Under the pieces are notes generated by a model. The model worked only from the letters and a program-made list of their open reading frames with translations, was not told where the DNA came from and ran no database searches. Of a DNA stretch of 64,000 nt, positions 9,204-17,225 are shown piece by piece. This stretch comes from Mycolicibacterium mageritense (GTDB lineage Bacteria; Actinomycetota; Actinomycetes; Mycobacteriales; Mycobacteriaceae): the NCBI RefSeq assembly GCF_010727475.1, contig NZ_AP022567.1:744001-808000 (forward strand), written 5' to 3'. Position numbers and translations under genes: made by a program. Each line of letters opens with the position of its first letter. Positions within the stretch are counted from its first letter, which is position 1.

Positions 9204-9839
9204 CTACTCCTCGTGCAACACCGGATCGGGCTCGAGATGGGTCAGCCCGTTCCACATCAGGTTGACCACGTGAGCGGCCACCACTTCTTTCTTCGGCTCG
9301 CGCACGTCGAGCCACCATTGGGCGGTCATCGACACTGAACCGACGAGTGCCTGCGCATACAACGGAGCCAACTCGGGATCCAGTCCGCGCCGGGAGAAGT
9401 CTCCTGCCAGGATCGAGGACACCTGGTTGACCGCGTCGTTGAGCAACGTCGAGTACGTGCCCGAGGTAATCGCCGCCGGCGAGTCGCGGATCAGGATGCG
9501 GAAACCGTCGGTGCGTTCCTCGACGTAGGTCAGCAGGGCCAAGGCGACCCGCTCGACGCGTACCCGGGACCGGTTGTTGGTCAGTGACGACGTGATGCCG
9601 TCCAGCAGCGCCGACATCTCGCGGTCCACCACCACCGCGTAGAGCCCCTCCTTGCCACCGAAGTGCTCGTAGACCACGGGTTTGGAGACGTTGGCGCGCA
9701 GTGCGATCTCCTCGATCGAGGTGCCCTCGTAGCCACGTTCGGCGAAGAGCGACTTGGCGATCTCGATGAGCTGCTGCCGCCGCTCACTGCCCGTCATCCT
9801 GGCGCGGGGCGCACGCACTTCCTTGTCGGGTGCTGCCAC
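9204..9839 (-). CDS. TetR-family transcriptional regulator
   Basis: A 211-residue TetR regulator. The helix-turn-helix is at about residues 28-75, with TSIEEIALRANVSKPVVYEHF as the recognition region, and is followed by an all-helical ligand domain. Longer versions of the reading frame run through the tRNA-Gln gene and are not credible. I chose the GTG at 9839 because TAGGCT lies exactly 7 nt upstream, the leaderless spacing; an ATG at 9797 is the alternative. The protein is conserved beside glmU and mfd in mycobacteria as I recall, and its targets are unknown. Confidence 0.85.
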   Translation of the reverse strand: MAAPDKEVRAPRARMTGSERRQQLIEIAKSLFAERGYEGTSIEEIALRANVSKPVVYEHFGGKEGLYAVVVDREMSALLDGITSSLTNNRSRVRVERVALALLTYVEERTDGFRILIRDSPAAITSGTYSTLLNDAVNQVSSILAGDFSRRGLDPELAPLYAQALVGSVSMTAQWWLDVREPKKEVVAAHVVNLMWNGLTHLEPDPVLHEE

Positions 9840-9846
9840 GCGCCCC

Positions 9847-9852
9847 AGCCTA
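9847..9852 (-). promoter_or_regulatory. -10 element of the TetR gene
   Basis: TAGGCT on the minus strand with 7 nt to the GTG at 9839 supports a leaderless transcript and decides the start codon. Confidence 0.5.
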
Positions 9853-9863
9853 TCGGCTTGCAC

Positions 9864-9869
9864 TAGAGT
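9864..9869 (+). promoter_or_regulatory. Possible -10 element of tRNA-Gln
   Basis: TAGAGT lies 14 nt before the tRNA 5' end, which would give a short 5' leader for RNase P. I see no good -35 box. Confidence 0.35.
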
Positions 9870-9883
9870 CTCGGAGTGATCAG

Positions 9884-9955
9884 TCCGTCGTGGTGTAATC
9901 GGCAGCACCTCTGATTTTGGTTCAGATAGTTCAGGTTCGAGTCCTGGCGACGGAG
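9884..9955 (+). tRNA. tRNA-Gln (anticodon TTG)
   Basis: The acceptor arms TCCGTCG and CGACGGA pair over 7 bp. The anticodon stem TCTGA/TCAGA encloses the loop TTTTGGT, giving anticodon TTG, which reads CAA and CAG. The T arm is CAGG-TTCGAGT-CCTG. The discriminator base is G9955, followed by an encoded CA. The gene lies 72 bp upstream of glmU, as in other mycobacteria. Confidence 0.95.
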
Positions 9956-10027
9956 CAAGGCTTGCCGAGGCTTGCGTAGCGACCACGTGCAGGCGCACTC
10001 GCGGCAATCTCGGGCAGTGAGGAGATC

Positions 10028-11479
10028 ATGACCGCATCGACCGAAGCCGCAGTCATCGTATTGGCCGCAGGGGCCGGTACGCGCATGCGTTCGGACACCC
10101 CCAAGGTGCTGCACACCCTCGCCGGGCGCAGCATGCTCAGCCACGCGGTGCACACCGCGGCCAAGGCCGCCGCCCAGCATCTGGTCGTGGTGCTCGGCCA
10201 CGACCGCGAGCGCATCACCCCCGCGGTCGGCGAGCTCGCCGACAAGCTGGGACGCACCATCGACATCGCGATCCAGGACGAGCAGCTCGGCACCGGGCAT
10301 GCCGTCGGCTGCGGCCTGGCCGCGCTGCCCACGGATTTCGCCGGCACCGTCGTGGTGACCTCAGGTGACGTCCCGCTGCTCGACGCCGAGACCCTGGCCG
10401 GCCTCATCGCAGGCCACAGCGCCGAAACCGCCGCGGTCACCGTGGTGACCACCACCGTGCCCGACCCCACGGGCTACGGCCGCGTGCTCCGCACGCAGGA
10501 CAACGAGGTCATCGGCATCGTCGAGCAGGCCGACGCGAGCCCGTCGCAACGCGCGATCCGCGAGATCAACGCGGGCGTGTACGCGTTCGACATCGCCGAC
10601 CTGCGCTCGGCGCTGAGCCGGCTGCGCTTCGACAACGCGCAGCACGAGCTGTACCTCACCGACGTCATCGCGATCGTCCGGCAGGACGGCCGCACCGTGC
10701 GCGCCATGCATGTCGACGACAGCGCGCTGGTCGCCGGCGTCAACGACCGGGTTCAGCTCGCCGACCTTGGCGCCGAACTGAACCGCCGCATCATCGCCGG
10801 GCACCAGCGCGCGGGCGTGACGATCATCGACCCGGCCACCACGTGGATCGACATCGACGTGACCATCGGCCGTGACACCGTCGTCCGGCCCGGCACACAG
10901 CTGCTCGGCACCACCGAGATCGGTGCGCGTTGCGAGATCGGCCCCGACTCGACCCTGACCGACGTCGAGGTGGGCGACGGCGCATCGGTGGTGCGCACCC
11001 ACGGTGAGCTCGCGGTGATCGGCGCGGACGCGACCGTCGGGCCGTTCACCTACCTGCGGCCCGGCACGATGCTCGGTGCCGCCGCCAAGCTCGGCGCCTT
11101 CGTCGAGACCAAGAACTCGACGATCGGCACCGGCACCAAGGTGCCGCACCTGACGTACGTGGGCGACGCCGACATCGGCGACCACAGCAACATCGGTGCG
11201 TCGAGCGTATTCGTCAACTACGACGGCGAGAGCAAACACCGCACCACGGTCGGCAACCATGTGCGTACCGGCTCGGACACCATGTTCATCGCGCCGGTCA
11301 ACGTCGGCGACGGCGCCTACACCGGGGCCGGAACCGTGCTGCGCGACGACGTCCCTCCGGGTGCGCTGGCGGTGTCCGACAACGCTCAGCGCAACTTCGA
11401 GGGTTGGGTCGAACGCAAACGTCCGGGCTCGGCGGCCGCCGAAGCGGCGCGCAAAGCCCGCGAAGCACAGGACGACTAG
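10028..11479 (+). CDS. glmU: Bifunctional GlmU: GlcN-1-P acetyltransferase / uridyltransferase
   Basis: GlmU makes UDP-GlcNAc, the precursor of peptidoglycan, by acetylating glucosamine-1-phosphate and then adding UMP. The N-terminal pyrophosphorylase begins with LAAGAGTRMRSDTPKVLH (residues 12-29). From about residue 265 the protein is a left-handed beta-helix of hexapeptide repeats carrying the acetyltransferase site, with FVNYDGESKHRT visible near 400. The tail is Ala/Arg-rich and probably disordered. The start has a strong GAGGAGATC site. prs follows 226 bp downstream. Confidence 0.98.
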   Translation: MTASTEAAVIVLAAGAGTRMRSDTPKVLHTLAGRSMLSHAVHTAAKAAAQHLVVVLGHDRERITPAVGELADKLGRTIDIAIQDEQLGTGHAVGCGLAALPTDFAGTVVVTSGDVPLLDAETLAGLIAGHSAETAAVTVVTTTVPDPTGYGRVLRTQDNEVIGIVEQADASPSQRAIREINAGVYAFDIADLRSALSRLRFDNAQHELYLTDVIAIVRQDGRTVRAMHVDDSALVAGVNDRVQLADLGAELNRRIIAGHQRAGVTIIDPATTWIDIDVTIGRDTVVRPGTQLLGTTEIGARCEIGPDSTLTDVEVGDGASVVRTHGELAVIGADATVGPFTYLRPGTMLGAAAKLGAFVETKNSTIGTGTKVPHLTYVGDADIGDHSNIGASSVFVNYDGESKHRTTVGNHVRTGSDTMFIAPVNVGDGAYTGAGTVLRDDVPPGALAVSDNAQRNFEGWVERKRPGSAAAEAARKAREAQDD

Positions 11480-11494
11480 GCGGCAACCGGTTGT

Positions 11495-11533
11495 GCGGCG
11501 GATTGCGGTCAGCATTGAGCAGTAATCCGCCGC
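11495..11533 (+). terminator. 10-bp hairpin between glmU and prs
   Basis: A perfect inverted repeat, GCGGCGGATT and AATCCGCCGC, separated by 19 nt, starts 15 nt past the glmU stop. It lacks a T tract, so it may be a U-poor terminator or a processing signal separating glmU from prs. Confidence 0.45.
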
Positions 11534-11705
11534 GCTGATGGATACCGGCCGCGAGCGTGCGGTCGTGCCGGAAACCGGCGTGAACGCGCACCGTCGGCAG
11601 CGGATTCGACGCTTTGTGTTCGCATTCTGGCAACCCGCCAACGCGCACCCGGAAACGCTACGTACGATTGGCCCGTATCGATCCCCGACCGCGAAGGCAG
11701 CCACA

Positions 11706-12686
11706 GTGGCCACGGACTGGACCGACAATCGAAAAAACCTGATGTTGTTCTCAGGCCGGGCGCACCCCGAACTGGCTGATCAGGTTGCCAAGGAACTAGA
11801 CGTTCACGTCACCGCGCAGACCGCCCGGGACTTCGCCAACGGCGAGATCTTCGTGCGGTTCGACGAGTCGGTGCGCGGCTGCGACGCGTTCGTGCTGCAG
11901 TCGCACCCCGCGCCGCTCAACCAGTGGCTCATGGAACAGCTGATCATGATCGACGCGCTCAAGCGCGGCAGCGCCAAGCGGATCACGGCGATCTTGCCGT
12001 TCTATCCCTATGCCCGCCAGGACAAGAAGCACCGCGGCCGCGAGCCCATCTCGGCCCGGCTGGTCGCCGATCTGCTCAAGACCGCGGGCGCCGACCGCAT
12101 CGTGTCGGTCGATCTGCACACCGACCAGATCCAGGGCTTCTTCGACGGCCCGGTGGACCACATGCGCGGCCAGTCGCTGCTGTGTGGCTACATCGCCGAG
12201 AACTACGCCGACCACGACATGGTCGTGGTCTCCCCCGACTCCGGCCGCGTCCGCGTCGCCGAGAAGTGGGCCGACTCGCTGGGTGGCGTGCCGCTGGCGT
12301 TCATCCACAAGACCCGCGACCCGCTGGTGCCCAACCAGGTGAAGTCCAACCGCGTCGTCGGCGAGGTCAAGGGCAAGACCTGCATCCTCACCGACGACAT
12401 GATCGACACCGGCGGCACCATCGCCGGTGCGGTCAAGCTGCTCAAGGAGGACGGCGCCAAGGACGTGATCATCGCCGCGACCCACGGCGTGCTGAGCGAT
12501 CCCGCCCCGCAGCGTCTCGCCGAGTGCGGCGCGCGCGAGGTGATCGTGACCAACACCCTGCCGATCACCGAGGAAAAGCAGTTCCCGCAGCTGACCGTGC
12601 TGTCGATCGCACCGCTGCTGGCCAGCACCATCCGCGCGGTGTTCGAGAACGGTTCGGTGACCGGGCTGTTCGACGGGTCCGCCTAG
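11706..12686 (+). CDS. prs: Ribose-phosphate pyrophosphokinase
   Basis: Prs makes PRPP from ribose-5-phosphate and ATP; PRPP feeds purines, pyrimidines, NAD, His/Trp and, in mycobacteria, decaprenyl-phosphoribose for arabinan. The GTG start gives 326 residues beginning VATDWTDNRKN, the usual mycobacterial length; the frame is open for 56 codons further upstream but without homology. Landmarks are FYPYARQDKKHRGREPIS near residue 100, SPDSGRVRVAEKWA near 175, and the PRPP loop DDMIDTGGT near 230. Its TAG is followed directly by the ATG of the next gene. Confidence 0.97.
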   Translation: MATDWTDNRKNLMLFSGRAHPELADQVAKELDVHVTAQTARDFANGEIFVRFDESVRGCDAFVLQSHPAPLNQWLMEQLIMIDALKRGSAKRITAILPFYPYARQDKKHRGREPISARLVADLLKTAGADRIVSVDLHTDQIQGFFDGPVDHMRGQSLLCGYIAENYADHDMVVVSPDSGRVRVAEKWADSLGGVPLAFIHKTRDPLVPNQVKSNRVVGEVKGKTCILTDDMIDTGGTIAGAVKLLKEDGAKDVIIAATHGVLSDPAPQRLAECGAREVIVTNTLPITEEKQFPQLTVLSIAPLLASTIRAVFENGSVTGLFDGSA

Positions 12687-13049
12687 ATGGCTGGATCCGA
12701 TGGGCGGCCCGCCGCCGTCATCTACCACAACCCTAAGTGCTCGACCTCCCGCAAGACACTGGATCTGTTGCGGGAGAACGGGATCGAGCCGGAGATTGTG
12801 CAATACCTGAAGACGCCGCCGACGCGCGCGGAGTTGAAGCAGATGATCGCCGACGCAGGTATCGACGTGCGCACCGCGGTGCGCAAACGCGAATCGCTGT
12901 ACACCGAACTGGGTTTGGCCGATGCTTCCGGCGACGAACTGCTCGACGCGATGGCTGAGCATCCGATCCTGATCGAGCGCCCGTTCGTCGTGACGTCCAA
13001 GGGCACCCGGCTGGCCCGGCCGATCGACGCGGTGCGCGAGATTCTGTGA
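12687..13049 (+). CDS. ArsC/Spx-family glutaredoxin-like reductase
   Basis: A 120-residue thioredoxin-fold protein of the ArsC/Spx/YffB family. The N-terminal motif is NPKCSTSRKTL (Cys18) and the C-terminal motif is TSKGTRLARPIDAVREIL, both typical of glutaredoxin-type arsenate reductases. It is unrelated to the phosphatase-fold arsC at 1079 and is not next to an arsenite pump, so an arsenate role is not certain. It starts immediately after the prs stop (TAGATG) and overlaps lpqT by GTGA, so the three are probably one operon. Confidence 0.85.
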   Translation: MAGSDGRPAAVIYHNPKCSTSRKTLDLLRENGIEPEIVQYLKTPPTRAELKQMIADAGIDVRTAVRKRESLYTELGLADASGDELLDAMAEHPILIERPFVVTSKGTRLARPIDAVREIL

Positions 13050-13693
13050 GCCGGGCGGTTGCGGTCGTAACGACCGTGCTGGCGCTGCTGCTCGCCGGCT
13101 GCGGCGCGAAGACGCCTGACTACCAGTCGATCTGGACGACGAGCGCAACCACGACCGCGCCGACCAGCACCGAGGCGCCCGTGCCCATCTCGGTCTTCCT
13201 GGAGAGCATCGGCGTGGTGGGTGAACCGGTCGCGCCCGAGAAGATCCCCGACCTGACGGTCACGATGCCCACGCCGCCGGGCTGGCACCCGTACTCGAAT
13301 CCGAACCTCACCCCGGGAACGCGGATGATCGCCAAGGGCGACACCTACCCGACCGCGATGCTGCTGGCGTTCAGCCTGCACGGCGACTTCGACGTGGCAA
13401 AGGCCCTCAAGGAACACGGCTACGCCGATGCGCAGCTGTCGGAGAACTTCAAGCAGCTCAACGCCTCTCTGGACGATTGGCGCGGTTTCCCGTCGGCGAT
13501 GATCGAGGGCTCCTACGACCTCAACGGACGGCGCATGCAGAGCTACAACCGCCTGGTCATCCCCACGGGCGCGGTGGCTCCCCCGCAGCGTTACCTGGTC
13601 CAGCTCACCATCACGACGTACGCCGACCAGGCCGAAGCCCAGGCCAAGGACATCGAGTCGATCATCACGGGCTTCAACATCGCCAAGAAGTGA
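13046..13693 (+). CDS. lpqT: Lipoprotein LpqT (LpqN/LpqT family)
   Basis: A 215-residue lipoprotein. The GTG start overlaps the previous stop. A short n-region and hydrophobic stretch lead to the lipobox LLAGC, predicting lipidation at about Cys19 and attachment to the outer face of the membrane. The mature domain begins after a Thr/Ser-rich linker and contains TVTMPTPPGWHPY, an LpqN/LpqT family landmark. Function is unknown. A related lipoprotein is encoded at 41014. Confidence 0.88.
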   Translation: MSRAVAVVTTVLALLLAGCGAKTPDYQSIWTTSATTTAPTSTEAPVPISVFLESIGVVGEPVAPEKIPDLTVTMPTPPGWHPYSNPNLTPGTRMIAKGDTYPTAMLLAFSLHGDFDVAKALKEHGYADAQLSENFKQLNASLDDWRGFPSAMIEGSYDLNGRRMQSYNRLVIPTGAVAPPQRYLVQLTITTYADQAEAQAKDIESIITGFNIAKK

Positions 13694-13707
13694 CCGTCGG
13701 GCCCGCC

Positions 13708-13713
13708 TAGGCT
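13708..13713 (+). promoter_or_regulatory. -10 element of the short-chain dehydrogenase gene
   Basis: TAGGCT lies exactly 7 nt before the ATG at 13721, predicting a leaderless transcript that starts at the A of ATG. Confidence 0.5.
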
Positions 13714-13720
13714 GTCCCCC

Positions 13721-14590
13721 ATGAGCGAATGGACTGCCGCGGATCTGCCGTCATTCACCGGGCGCACGGTCGTCGTCACCGGCGCCAACAGTGGACTCGG
13801 CCTGATCACCGCGCGCGAGCTCGCCCGCGTGGGCGCCAAGGTCATCGTGGCCGTACGCAACCTCGACAAGGGCACCGCCGCGGCCGCGACCATGACGGGT
13901 GGGCCGGTCGAGGTTCGCAAGCTGGACCTGCAGAGCCTGGATTCGGTGCGCGAGTTCGCAGGCGCCGTCGAGACGGTCGACGTGCTGATCAACAACGCGG
14001 GCATCATGGCGGTGCCGCTGGCCAGGACCGCCGAGGGCTTCGAGAGCCAGATCGGCACCAATCACCTCGGCCATTTCGCGCTGACCAACCTGCTGCTGCC
14101 CAAGATCTCCGATCGCGTGGTCACGGTGTCGTCGCTGATGCACCTGATCGGTTGGATCAGCCTCAAGGATCTGAACTGGAAGTCGCGGCCGTACCTGGCC
14201 TGGCCGGCCTACGGGCAGTCCAAGCTGGCCAACCTGCTGTTCACGTCGGAGCTGCAGCGCCGGCTGTCCGCGTCGGGCTCGTCGGTGCGGGCCGTTGCGG
14301 CCCACCCCGGCTATTCGGCCACCAACCTGCAGGGCCACACGGGCCGCCCACTGAGCGACAAGGTCTACACGGCGGCCAACAGGATCGCGACGTCCGCCGA
14401 CTTCGGTGCCCGTCAGACGTTGTATGCCGCGTCGCAGGACGTGCCCGGCGACAGCTTCATCGGCCCGCGATTCGGCATGCGTGGGCCCACCGGCCTGAGC
14501 CCCCGCAGCCCGCTGGCTCGCCGGACCGACACCCAGCAGGCCCTGTGGGAGCTTTCCGAGCAGCTCACCGACACCGCCTACCCTCTGTAG
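13721..14590 (+). CDS. Short-chain dehydrogenase/reductase
   Basis: A 289-residue classical SDR with a Rossmann NAD(P) motif TGANSGLGL near residue 20, NNAG near 90, a catalytic serine in VTVSSLMH, and the YGQSK pair (Tyr-x3-Lys) near 165. It resembles retinol-dehydrogenase/WWOX-like oxidoreductases that are common in mycobacteria; the substrate cannot be deduced. There is no ribosome site, in keeping with the leaderless -10 spacing. Confidence 0.9.
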   Translation: MSEWTAADLPSFTGRTVVVTGANSGLGLITARELARVGAKVIVAVRNLDKGTAAAATMTGGPVEVRKLDLQSLDSVREFAGAVETVDVLINNAGIMAVPLARTAEGFESQIGTNHLGHFALTNLLLPKISDRVVTVSSLMHLIGWISLKDLNWKSRPYLAWPAYGQSKLANLLFTSELQRRLSASGSSVRAVAAHPGYSATNLQGHTGRPLSDKVYTAANRIATSADFGARQTLYAASQDVPGDSFIGPRFGMRGPTGLSPRSPLARRTDTQQALWELSEQLTDTAYPL

Positions 14591-14594
14591 ATTT

Positions 14595-14622
14595 TTGTCC
14601 CGGGTGCTGCTCTTGCTACCCT
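14595..14622 (+). promoter_or_regulatory. Promoter of rplY-pth
   Basis: TTGTCC (-35), a 16-nt spacer and TACCCT (-10) lie about 110 nt before the rplY ATG. The leader would be long enough for RNA-level control; L25-family genes are sometimes autoregulated, but no such structure was identified here. Confidence 0.45.
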
Positions 14623-14734
14623 GACCAGGCGTCACGGCGAGGGTGGACCTATCGGACCACCGTTATCGACGGGAACTTGGTGTTGCAACCCTGGCCGTGC
14701 TGACGAATCCGGACCAGGAAAGAGGAGCACCACC

Positions 14735-15382
14735 ATGGCCAAGACTTCGGCCCCCAACAAGCTGACCGCATCCGTGCGTACCCGCACGGGCAAGGGCGCA
14801 TCGCGCCAGGCCCGTCGCGCCGGCAAGGTGCCCGCCGTGCTGTACGGCCACGGCACCGACCCGCAGCACCTGGAGCTCAACGCGCACGACTTCGCCGCTG
14901 TGCTGCGTAACTCGGGCACCAACGCCGTGCTCACGCTCGACATCGACGGCACGGAACAGCTCGCGCTGACCAAGGCACTGGAGATCCACCCGATCCGCCG
15001 CAACATCCAGCACGCCGACCTGCTCGTCGTGAAGCGTGGCGAGAAGGTGACCGTCGAGGTCACCGTCGTCATCGAGGGCGACGCCGTCCCGGGCACGCTG
15101 GTGACCCAGGACACCAACACCATCGAGATCGAGGCCGAGGCGCTGTCGATCCCCGAGCAGCTCACCGTGTCGATCGAGGGCGCCGAGGCCGGCACCCAGT
15201 TCGCGGCGGGCCAGATCGAGCTGCCCAAGGGCGTCAACCTGATCTCGGATCCCGAGCTGCTGGTCGTCAACGTCGTGGCCGCGCCGACCGCCGAAGAGCT
15301 CGACGCCGAGGGCGCGGGCGAGGCCGCCGAGGCTGCCCCCGCGGCCGAGGAGGAGCCGGCCGCCGAAGAGTCCGCCGAGTAG
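14735..15382 (+). CDS. rplY: 50S ribosomal protein L25/general stress protein Ctc
   Basis: A 215-residue long-form bL25. The N-terminal 5S-rRNA-binding domain (residues 1-95) includes RTGKGASRQARRAGKVPAVLYG. The C-terminal TL5/CTC beta domain follows, and the last 35 residues are a Glu/Ala-rich acidic tail. The ribosome site GAGGAG lies 6-7 nt before the ATG. pth follows after 6 nt, a linkage conserved in many bacteria. Confidence 0.97.
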   Translation: MAKTSAPNKLTASVRTRTGKGASRQARRAGKVPAVLYGHGTDPQHLELNAHDFAAVLRNSGTNAVLTLDIDGTEQLALTKALEIHPIRRNIQHADLLVVKRGEKVTVEVTVVIEGDAVPGTLVTQDTNTIEIEAEALSIPEQLTVSIEGAEAGTQFAAGQIELPKGVNLISDPELLVVNVVAAPTAEELDAEGAGEAAEAAPAAEEEPAAEESAE

Positions 15383-15388
15383 TCGACC

Positions 15389-15964
15389 GTGGCCGAGCCG
15401 TTGCTGGTGGTGGGCCTGGGCAACCCCGGGCCCGCCTACGCCAAGACCCGGCACAACGTCGGGTTCATGGTGGCCGACGTACTGGCCGGACGCATCGGCT
15501 CGGCCTTCAAGGTGCACAAGAAATCCGGCGCCGAGGTGGTGACCGGCCAGCTCGCCGGACAGCCGGTGGTGCTGGCCAAACCGCGGTGCTACATGAACGA
15601 GTCGGGCCGCCAAGTCGGTCCGCTCGCCAAGTTCTATTCGGTGCCCGCCGCGCGCGTCGTGATCATCCACGACGAACTCGACATCGACTTCGGCCGCATC
15701 CGGCTCAAGTTCGGCGGCGGCGTGGCCGGGCACAACGGCCTGAGGTCGGTGGCTTCGGCGTTGGGCGGCAACGATTTTGCGCGTGTCCGCGTCGGGGTCG
15801 GCCGGCCGCCCGGTCGCAAGGACGCGGCCGCGTTCGTGCTCGAGGCCTTCAACTCCGTCGAGCGCCCCGAGGTGCCTACCATCTGCGAGCAGGCCGCCGA
15901 CGCGACCGAACTCTTGATCGCGCAGGGCATCGAGCCCGCGCAGAACACCGTGCACGCCTGGTAG
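15389..15964 (+). CDS. pth: Peptidyl-tRNA hydrolase
   Basis: Pth cleaves the ester bond of peptidyl-tRNA dropped from stalled ribosomes. The 191-residue protein has the family start VVGLGNPGPAYAKTRHNVGF with the catalytic histidine in TRHNVG, CYMNESG, and the IIHDELDIDFG segment with its catalytic aspartate. GGVAGHNGLRS is the second signature. Translation starts at a GTG 6 nt after the rplY stop, so the two are co-transcribed. Confidence 0.97.
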   Translation: MAEPLLVVGLGNPGPAYAKTRHNVGFMVADVLAGRIGSAFKVHKKSGAEVVTGQLAGQPVVLAKPRCYMNESGRQVGPLAKFYSVPAARVVIIHDELDIDFGRIRLKFGGGVAGHNGLRSVASALGGNDFARVRVGVGRPPGRKDAAAFVLEAFNSVERPEVPTICEQAADATELLIAQGIEPAQNTVHAW

Positions 15965-16005
15965 TTCGCCTGCTGGATTTTCCCCGCCGAGCAATCCTTC
16001 TTTGC

Positions 16006-16063
16006 CGAGCAGACATGTAGGTACCCCGGAAAGCGCATTCCTGGGTACCGGAACGTCTGCTCG
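16006..16063. repeat. Nested palindrome between convergent pth and the Fe-S gene
   Basis: The outer arms are CGAGCAGAC (16006-16014) and GTCTGCTCG (16055-16063); the inner arms are GGTACCC (16020-16026) and GGGTACC (16043-16049). It can fold on either strand and lies between two convergent genes, so it may act as a bidirectional terminator. The same outer arms recur at 31465-31526. Confidence 0.75.
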
Positions 16064-16081
16064 CGGGTAGTGCGAGCGGGT

Positions 16082-17116
16082 TCACCGCAAGCGCATACCG
16101 CCGTCGACCACCTTCACCGTCTTGTGCGGGTACCGTTTCTCGGCGTGGGCCTTGGCGGCCGAGTTCGGTAACACGTAGAGCGTTTCCTTCTTCTCCTGCA
16201 ACGGTTTGAGCACCAGGTCCATGAAGCGCTTGCGGTCGTCGAGGTAGGGCTCGATCACGTCTTCGCCCGCCGGGCACACCGCCAGGCAGTAGGCCGCCTT
16301 GTAGTTGGCCTTGAACGACAGGCTCTGCCACATCGACGCGTTCTCCGAATCACTGACCCGCGAACGGAAATCCGCGGCGTCGTCGCTGTCGGCGATGGTC
16401 TGCGCCCAGTCGGTGAACCCGCCCATGAACTCGCGGTAGTTGTGCACTGAGCAGGCCAAGAAGTCGAACTCGCCGTCCTTGCCGATCGCGCCGACGGGGC
16501 AGGCCGCCACACACAGCTTGCATTCCAGGCACGGCGAATAATCCAGTGGCGCACCGTAACTGCTCACGGGCGCGCCGACCAGGATGGTGGCAAGCAGGAT
16601 GAAGTTGCCGAACCTGGGGTGGATCACGTTGCGGTGGATGCCCATGACGCCCAGTCCCGCGGCCACCGCGACCGGCTTGTGCGCCACCACCCAGATCCGG
16701 CCGGGGAATCTGTCCATCTCCATGGGGAACGTCGCCGACGGATTCAGCGCGCGCTGCCCGGCATCCTCGAGCGCACGCGTGATGCGGTGCGCGGCTTCGT
16801 TGATGATCTCGCCGGTGCGGTGGAACTCCTGGTTCGCCACGCTGCGGGCGGTCGAGCGCACGTTGTCGCGGTTCATCTTCACCACGAGCGAGATATAGCT
16901 GCGCACGCCGGGCAGTGCCGCCTCGGCATGCTCGCGTTCCGACGCGAGCGCGGGATCGTCGACGGACGCGAACGCCACGTCGTCGGCACCGGCGTCCCGA
17001 CACAGCTGCCGCAGCCAGTCCGCGTCGATCATGCGCGGCACGTCGGCGGCGGCGCGGGCCCGCACCGCACGCACGGTCGGATGCTCGGCGAGGCGGGCGG
17101 GGATTCTGTTCGTCAT
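16082..17116 (-). CDS. 4Fe-4S protein related to epoxyqueuosine reductase / reductive dehalogenases
   Basis: A 344-residue cytosolic protein with two ferredoxin-type cysteine clusters. The first is CLECKLCVAACP near residue 195. The second, CLAVCPAG near 285, is missing its first cysteines, so cluster ligation may use Cys residues elsewhere such as FLACSVHNY. The N-terminal half resembles the cobalamin-binding QueG/RdhA fold. No twin-arginine signal is present. Function is unknown; a corrinoid-linked redox role is possible. A -10 box buried in a perfect palindrome ends 7 nt before the ATG, so transcription is likely leaderless and tightly repressible. Confidence 0.75.
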   Translation of the reverse strand: MTNRIPARLAEHPTVRAVRARAAADVPRMIDADWLRQLCRDAGADDVAFASVDDPALASEREHAEAALPGVRSYISLVVKMNRDNVRSTARSVANQEFHRTGEIINEAAHRITRALEDAGQRALNPSATFPMEMDRFPGRIWVVAHKPVAVAAGLGVMGIHRNVIHPRFGNFILLATILVGAPVSSYGAPLDYSPCLECKLCVAACPVGAIGKDGEFDFLACSVHNYREFMGGFTDWAQTIADSDDAADFRSRVSDSENASMWQSLSFKANYKAAYCLAVCPAGEDVIEPYLDDRKRFMDLVLKPLQEKKETLYVLPNSAAKAHAEKRYPHKTVKVVDGGMRLR

Positions 17117-17120
17117 CCAT

Positions 17121-17144
17121 CTGAGTATAGATACCTATACTCAG
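17121..17144 (-). promoter_or_regulatory. Perfect 10-bp palindromic operator over a leaderless -10 box
   Basis: CTGAGTATAG and CTATACTCAG flank a 4-bp spacer. On the minus strand TATACT (17124-17129) lies inside the palindrome and ends 7 nt before the ATG at 17116. A repressor dimer bound here would cover the -10 element. Its identity is not evident, since no regulator gene is adjacent. Confidence 0.75.
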
Positions 17145-17225
17145 CGCGCAAATGCTTGTCCGCCAGGCGTAAAGAAACCGTTCAGATGCTGAATTGCCGG
17201 CACCGGCAGGGGTACACCCGAAGGT

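Noticed and set aside
9840..10007. N-terminal extension of the TetR gene
   Set aside because: It runs antisense through the tRNA-Gln gene; the leaderless GTG at 9839 explains the start.
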